A DNA stretch of 47,022 bases, from NCBI GenBank assembly GCA_023230585.1, contig JALNXB010000009.1, forward strand, positions 1 through 47,022, read 5' to 3'. This stretch comes from a bacterium (GTDB lineage: Bacteria > Ratteibacteria > UBA8468 > B48-G9 > JAFGKM01). The translations under genes and the position numbers were made by a program. The notes beneath the pieces are model-generated. The model was given only the letters and a program-made list of their open reading frames with translations. It was not told where the DNA came from and searched no databases. Below, piece by piece: positions 43,772 through 47,022 of this stretch; the stretch's first letter is position 1, and each line of letters starts with the position of its first letter.

Positions 43772-44293
43772 ATGGAATATAAGAAAAAGCCTGCCCTCTA
43801 CCATAAAAAACAATCTGAAATTCTGCTCTCCTCAGAACTCTTTCTTTCTATAGCCCAAGACGTCTTGAATAAAGGCTTGCCTTTCAGATTTAGAGCCACT
43901 GGGTTTAGTATGTTACCATTCATAAAAAACAGTGATGTAATAACAATTTTACCTGTAAAAAATTGTACAATTTTTATTGGAGATGTTGTAATTGTTGCAG
44001 ACCAATACAACAAAAAGGTAGTAGTCCATAGAGTTGTAAATAGAAGTAAAGATTCTTATCTAATTAAAGGAGATAACTGTTTTAAATTTGATGGGTTTGC
44101 CTCTCTTAATGAGATATTAGGAAAAGTAGTAAAAATCGAAAGAAAAGGAAAAATTACACGTCTTGGTATTGGAGGTGAAAAGAGAGTGATTGCTTTCTTA
44201 TCAAGAAATCGAGTATGTATATACTTATCCTTCCTTTGCAGAAAGGCACTTATTTTTATAAAAAACGACTTGTTTAAAAAACCATCTCTGTAG
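43772..44293 (+). CDS. S24/S26-family signal-peptidase-like protease
   Basis: 173 residues. FRATGFSMLPFIKNSDVITI carries the S-M-x-P catalytic-serine motif (Ser46) of type I signal peptidase/LexA-like proteases. VVIVADQYNKKVVVHRVVNR has His86-Arg, as in SipW/ER-type signal peptidases, which use a Ser-His dyad and lack the general-base Lys; LIKGDNCF near 98 is the conserved G-D. A hydrophobic stretch near 150-165 (VCIYLSFLCRKALIFI) could anchor it at the membrane, an unusual C-terminal position. It probably cuts a leader or a secretion signal from a small exported peptide, and the PqqD-like gene is directly upstream. Its last 20 bases overlap the end of the convergent methyltransferase gene. 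Function in the locus is inferred. Confidence 0.83.
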   Translation: MEYKKKPALYHKKQSEILLSSELFLSIAQDVLNKGLPFRFRATGFSMLPFIKNSDVITILPVKNCTIFIGDVVIVADQYNKKVVVHRVVNRSKDSYLIKGDNCFKFDGFASLNEILGKVVKIERKGKITRLGIGGEKRVIAFLSRNRVCIYLSFLCRKALIFIKNDLFKKPSL

Positions 44294-45110
44294 CTCTTCC
44301 CAGAATATGGTGGTGCCCCTCTTTAAAATATTTTAGCAATACAAAACCTGATTCTAAGAGTTCGTTTTCAATCTCTTTGACAGTAAAAAAATGAACAAAA
44401 CCTCTCGAATCAAGAGAGTCTCCTTCTTCAACAAGAGTTCTTCTTAAAACTCTCCTTATAGCATTTGCAACAAAAAATATATGTTTAAGTTTCTCTGTGC
44501 TGGTGTCTGATTTAGACCAGAAAGAAATAAGTATTGGAGCCCCTATTTTGACCTGCCCTCTCATATCTTTAAGAAAATTTATGCGTGCTTTTTTTCCTTG
44601 TATATGCATATAAGCACACCATCCTATTATCAACCCATCGTAACCCAAGCCTCTTTTAAGACATTTGTCAGGAGGCACATAAAAAATAGAAGGTTTTATT
44701 CCTTCTTCTATAAATATCTTTTCAGAAAAGGTGACCATATCAGGATTACATTCAAACCCATAAGCATCATAACCATTTTTTTTTAGGGCTAACACTTCTC
44801 TACCTGCTCCAGCACCAGCAACCAACAAAGTTTTTTTATCAGCAAAATATTTTTCAAGAGCTTGTTTCTCCCATTCCCATAACCCGCTTTTATTATATTT
44901 TTTATTAAAATAGAGAGTAGAACGAGAATAGTTAAAAGTGTCTATCTGATGAATATCTGTTTTGGTAAGAAGACCCAGCCAGAATCCATAAAAAATTCCA
45001 GAAAATTTATAGGTCAAAAAAGTCGGTACCTTTTCCCAGAATTTTGAAATAAAGACGTATAATATTACTATTGGTCTGTATCTTTTAAATATTTTTACTT
45101 TAAGTTTCAT
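44274..45110 (-). CDS. Class I SAM-dependent methyltransferase
   Basis: 278 residues from the ATG at 45110. LLVAGAGAGREVLALKKNGYD is motif I, followed by AYGFECNPDMVTF with an acidic residue ending strand 2, LGYDGLIIGWCAYMHI as motif II/IV, and a late GAPILISFWSKSD segment. The N-terminal about 80 residues are basic and hydrophobic and may contact membrane. A GTG at 45161 would give 17 more residues but lies in repeat DNA; I prefer the ATG. The target (sugar, lipid or peptide) is unknown. It is convergent with the peptidase gene, overlapping by 20 bases, and lies inside the candidate peptide-modification locus, so it may methylate the peptide or a glycan. Confidence 0.85.
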   Translation of the reverse strand: MKLKVKIFKRYRPIVILYVFISKFWEKVPTFLTYKFSGIFYGFWLGLLTKTDIHQIDTFNYSRSTLYFNKKYNKSGLWEWEKQALEKYFADKKTLLVAGAGAGREVLALKKNGYDAYGFECNPDMVTFSEKIFIEEGIKPSIFYVPPDKCLKRGLGYDGLIIGWCAYMHIQGKKARINFLKDMRGQVKIGAPILISFWSKSDTSTEKLKHIFFVANAIRRVLRRTLVEEGDSLDSRGFVHFFTVKEIENELLESGFVLLKYFKEGHHHILGRATEMVF

Positions 45111-45163
45111 TATGATTATTAAAACATTTACCAATTTCAATGTCAAAAAGTAGGTTGCCACGT

Positions 45164-45281
45164 TGAGAAACCCCTCCTACGCCAAGGTATACCTGCCGAA
45201 GCTTGTATTTTAGCGTAGGTTGGCTTCGGCGGGTAAAGCTCGCAAGACAAACTACAAAAGACGGAATGGGGGGAGAAGCAA
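45164..45281. repeat. Composite intergenic repeat with long-hairpin module, divergent gap
   Basis: The gap of about 306 bases (45111-45417) contains CCTACGCCAAGG...GGCTTCGGC at 45176-45230, matching 35390-35444 in 54 of 55 positions, then AAAAGACGGAATGGGGGGA. The right part (45300-45417) is AT-rich leader with TATAAT at 45355-45360 and a poor -35 box, a weak promoter candidate for the radical SAM gene. Confidence 0.82.
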
Positions 45282-45417
45282 GAAGAAAAGTGTTTTTCTT
45301 TAATTCAAGTTATACCATAAAAAACTAAAAATTTTTTATTACTGAGAAATGTAATATAATGATTTATTATACTTAATTTGAACTTATAAAGTATTAAAAT
45401 ATTAAGGAACCAAAATA

Positions 45418-46533
45418 ATGAAAAAAGGAAGAGTCATAAAAAAAGAGTTGTCAGAGTTTTCCTTGTGGGAAAAAATATATAGAAATAATATGTTGATAGA
45501 TATTGAACTTGAATTGACTGCTAGATGCAACAATAACTGCAGGCACTGTTATATAAACCTTCCACCTGGCGATGAGAAAACAAAAGAGGAAGAATTAACG
45601 TTTGAAGAGATATTAAAGTTTACAGATGAAGCCGTTTCTTTGGGAGCAATGGGTTGTCTTATAACAGGCGGAGAACCTCTATTAAGGAAAGATTTTTTTG
45701 ATATCTATATTGCTCTTAAGAAGAAAGGATTACTACTCTCTGTATTTACCAATGCAACCCTTATAACAGAAAAGCATATAGAACTTTTTAAAAAATACCC
45801 GCCAAGAGAGCTTGAAGTATCTGTCTACGGAGTTACCCCGGAAACATACGGGCGAGTAACAAGGAATCCCAGTTCCTTCAACTCTTTTCTGAAAGGAGTT
45901 GACCTGCTTATAAAAAACAATATTAAAACAACATTTAAGGCGATGGCTTTACGTTCTAACGTTCACGAATTGCCTCTAATATCTAAGTTTTCTAATATAA
46001 GAACAGCCGGTTCTTTTAGGTATGACTACCTTTTACATCTTCGTTTTGACGGGAATGAAAAACGTAATAGAGAAATAGTAAAAGAACGCCTCATCCCAGA
46101 AGAGATAGTCAAACTTGAAAAAAGTGACCCTAAGAGGTTTTCAGCAATGAAAAGAGAATGCTCTGATATTCTGATTGATGGGGAACCTAATGATGAAATT
46201 AAAGACGTACTGTTCAGGTGTGGAGCAGGTGTTGGTACCTGCACAATAGGTTACAACGGAACATTACGATTGTGCTCTTCTTTGTGGCACCCAGACTGTA
46301 TCTATGACCTTAGAAAAGGCTCTCTTACAGATGCTTATAATAATTTTATTCCAAAAGTAAGAAATATGAGGAGTACTAATAAAAATTATTTTAAGAAGTG
46401 TGGTAGATGTGAAATTATAAATCTTTGCTTATGGTGCCCTGCTCACGCACATCTGGAAACAGGTTTTTTAGATGAACCGTCAGACAGTTTTTGTGAAGTT
46501 GCTAAAGCAAGAGTAGAAATGTTTAATAAGTAG
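45418..46533 (+). CDS. Radical SAM/SPASM peptide-modifying enzyme
   Basis: 371 residues. CNNNCRHC (Cys37, Cys41, Cys44) is the CX3CX2C motif binding the catalytic 4Fe-4S cluster, and GGEP at 84-87 binds SAM. The C-terminal SPASM region has Cys268, Cys275, Cys286 and Cys294, then a compact CGRCEIINLCLWCPAHAHLE (Cys328, 331, 337, 340) and Cys359, enough for two auxiliary clusters. Such enzymes make C-C, C-S or C-O links, or epimerise residues, in precursor peptides, usually with a PqqD-like partner; one is encoded at 43441. AAGGA precedes the ATG. A 64-residue Cys peptide is encoded 70 bases downstream on the other strand. Related SPASM proteins also mature enzymes (AnSME), but the context favours a peptide substrate. 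Confidence 0.92.
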   Translation: MKKGRVIKKELSEFSLWEKIYRNNMLIDIELELTARCNNNCRHCYINLPPGDEKTKEEELTFEEILKFTDEAVSLGAMGCLITGGEPLLRKDFFDIYIALKKKGLLLSVFTNATLITEKHIELFKKYPPRELEVSVYGVTPETYGRVTRNPSSFNSFLKGVDLLIKNNIKTTFKAMALRSNVHELPLISKFSNIRTAGSFRYDYLLHLRFDGNEKRNREIVKERLIPEEIVKLEKSDPKRFSAMKRECSDILIDGEPNDEIKDVLFRCGAGVGTCTIGYNGTLRLCSSLWHPDCIYDLRKGSLTDAYNNFIPKVRNMRSTNKNYFKKCGRCEIINLCLWCPAHAHLETGFLDEPSDSFCEVAKARVEMFNK

Positions 46534-46541
46534 ACATAAAT

Positions 46542-46565
46542 AAGTGGGGGTTAACCCCCCCACTT
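46542..46565. terminator. Bidirectional hairpin between radical SAM and peptide genes
   Basis: Arms AAGTGGGGG (46542-46550) and CCCCCACTT (46557-46565), a perfect 9-base GC-rich stem with a six-base loop, between converging genes. The T-tract is weak on either side (better on the minus strand), so efficiency is uncertain. Confidence 0.65.
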
Positions 46566-46603
46566 AAAGTTGTAGTATAACGGTTAGATTTTATGGTCAG
46601 TTA

Positions 46604-46798
46604 TTATGTAAAAGCTCTTTTGTGACAATCAACATAGGTAGCGCTTTCTCTCACAAGACATCTGCGATCAACTTTTTTGTCCCCAGGTCCAGTTTCTGTA
46701 AAACCTGATACCATTTTACAAGCCTTTAAAACAGATTCTTCTGGTTGACCTTTTGTTAAAATTACCAATTCAGGTTTTTCCCATTTCATCTTATTCAT
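46604..46798 (-). CDS. Candidate RiPP precursor peptide, 64 residues
   Basis: A short, well-formed gene. A GGAGAG site sits 6-7 bases before the ATG at 46798 and a perfect consensus promoter lies upstream. The peptide begins MNKMKWEKPELVILTKGQPE, then ESVLKAC. The KWEKPELVIL opening looks like a leader bound by PqqD-type proteins; I recall similar W-x-K-P-x-L starts in small Cys peptides beside radical SAM genes, but cannot verify it. Three Cys residues (27, 47, 58) lie in the C-terminal two-thirds, along with Ser, Thr, Tyr, Gly and His residues that are plausible modification sites. There is no Gly-Gly cleavage site; the S24/S26-type peptidase could process it. It converges with the radical SAM gene. 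It may instead be an unmodified small protein. Confidence 0.72.
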   Translation of the reverse strand: MNKMKWEKPELVILTKGQPEESVLKACKMVSGFTETGPGDKKVDRRCLVRESATYVDCHKRAFT

Positions 46799-46820
46799 CC
46801 TACTCTCCTTTTTCTTATTT

Positions 46821-46852
46821 ATAAATTAATAAAGTTATAAATTAATAAAGTT
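46821..46852. repeat. Tandem 16-base direct repeat in the peptide gene leader
   Basis: ATAAATTAATAAAGTT occurs twice without a gap (46821-46836 and 46837-46852), between the promoter and the ribosome site of the peptide gene. It could be a paired operator or an RNA element; the AT bias also permits simple slippage. Confidence 0.8.
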
Positions 46853-46868
46853 TTAATCAATACTATAC

Positions 46869-46896
46869 ATTATAATTAATCATTTTATTTTGTCAA
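46869..46896 (-). promoter_or_regulatory. Perfect consensus promoter of the candidate precursor peptide
   Basis: Minus-strand TTGACA (46891-46896), 16-base spacer, TATAAT (46869-46874), giving a leader of about 60 bases before the ATG. Both boxes match fully, implying high transcription, as usual for precursor peptides that must be made in excess over their modifying enzymes. Confidence 0.78.
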
Positions 46897-46991
46897 GTCT
46901 TAGTCTTTTATAATACAAAATGAGCCTGAAAGAGGGCTCGGTTTCAAATACAGATTGAGCCTAAAGAAAAAATGGGTCATAATATAAGGTT

Positions 46992-47022
46992 ATGACACTA
47001 AACATGAAAGACACGGCTATAA
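46992..47022 (+). CDS. Possible start of a gene running off the right edge
   Basis: ATG at 46992 preceded by AAGG at a workable distance and open to the window end (MTLNMKDTAI). A plus-strand TATAAT lies at 46909-46914. Too short to identify. Between 46899 and 46991 there is a small GAGCC...GGCTC hairpin and no other recognisable feature. Confidence 0.3.
   Translation, partial: MTLNMKDTAI

Noticed and set aside
46566..46603. tRNA-like stretch (GTTGTAGTATAACGGTTAGA) after the radical SAM gene
   Set aside because: It faintly resembles a tRNA D-arm but no acceptor, anticodon or T-arm pairing can be formed nearby.

Overview
This 47 kb window is AT-rich bacterial DNA from an organism with an outer membrane. 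The evidence for a diderm is a two-partner secretion pair, an OmpH/Skp-type periplasmic chaperone, a Wza-like polysaccharide exporter with SLBB domains and a YjbH-like outer-membrane protein. Nearly every larger intergenic gap carries fragments of one modular, hairpin-rich repeat family. I associate this mix with uncultured candidate phyla such as Omnitrophota, but no taxonomic marker gene is present, so that is only a guess.

Layout. (1) 1-10.5 kb, minus strand: a giant TpsA exoprotein that runs off the left edge, its TpsB transporter and an OmpH/Skp chaperone, probably one operon starting from a consensus promoter at 10510-10537. (2) 10.9-12.9 kb, minus strand: a CapD/WbpM-type UDP-sugar 4,6-dehydratase. 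(3) 13.3-22.75 kb, plus strand: a tightly packed nine-gene glycan operon with four family-2 and one family-4 glycosyltransferases, an EpsG-like polymerase, a TupA-type ATP-grasp protein, a polysaccharide pyruvyltransferase and an unusual PP-loop-like protein. (4) 23.0-43.1 kb, minus strand: a long polysaccharide synthesis and export region. In transcription order it encodes a phosphoglycosyl transferase, a His-rich repeat protein, YjbH-like, Wza-like and Wzz-like proteins, a second phosphoglycosyl transferase, an HpcH/HpaI aldolase, a 2-hydroxyacid dehydrogenase, an asparagine-synthase-like protein, two duplicated sugar-transfer ATP-grasp proteins, two family-4 glycosyltransferases, Wzm, Wzt and a family-2 glycosyltransferase. 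(5) 43.4-46.8 kb: a compact locus with a PqqD-like peptide-binding protein, an S24/S26 signal-peptidase-like protease, a methyltransferase, a radical SAM/SPASM protein and a 64-residue Cys-containing peptide behind a perfect consensus promoter. I read this as a candidate ribosomally made, post-translationally modified peptide (RiPP) pathway.

How it fits together. Regions 2-4 together would make sugar nucleotides, start a lipid-linked glycan with either of two phosphoglycosyl transferases, extend it, decorate it (pyruvyl, amino-acid-like or carboxylate groups) and export it. Components of both a Wzy/Wzz/Wza-type and an ABC (Wzm/Wzt)-type route are present, and no Wzx flippase was recognised. 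The candidate RiPP locus starts next to the last glycan gene and may share a divergent promoter region with it.

The intergenic repeats combine at least four modules. One 220-bp composite occurs as equal-length inverted copies at 10694-10913 and 22787-23006, bracketing regions 2 and 3. Repeat sequence also supplies misleading upstream start codons for two genes (near 12989 and 45161), which I trimmed.
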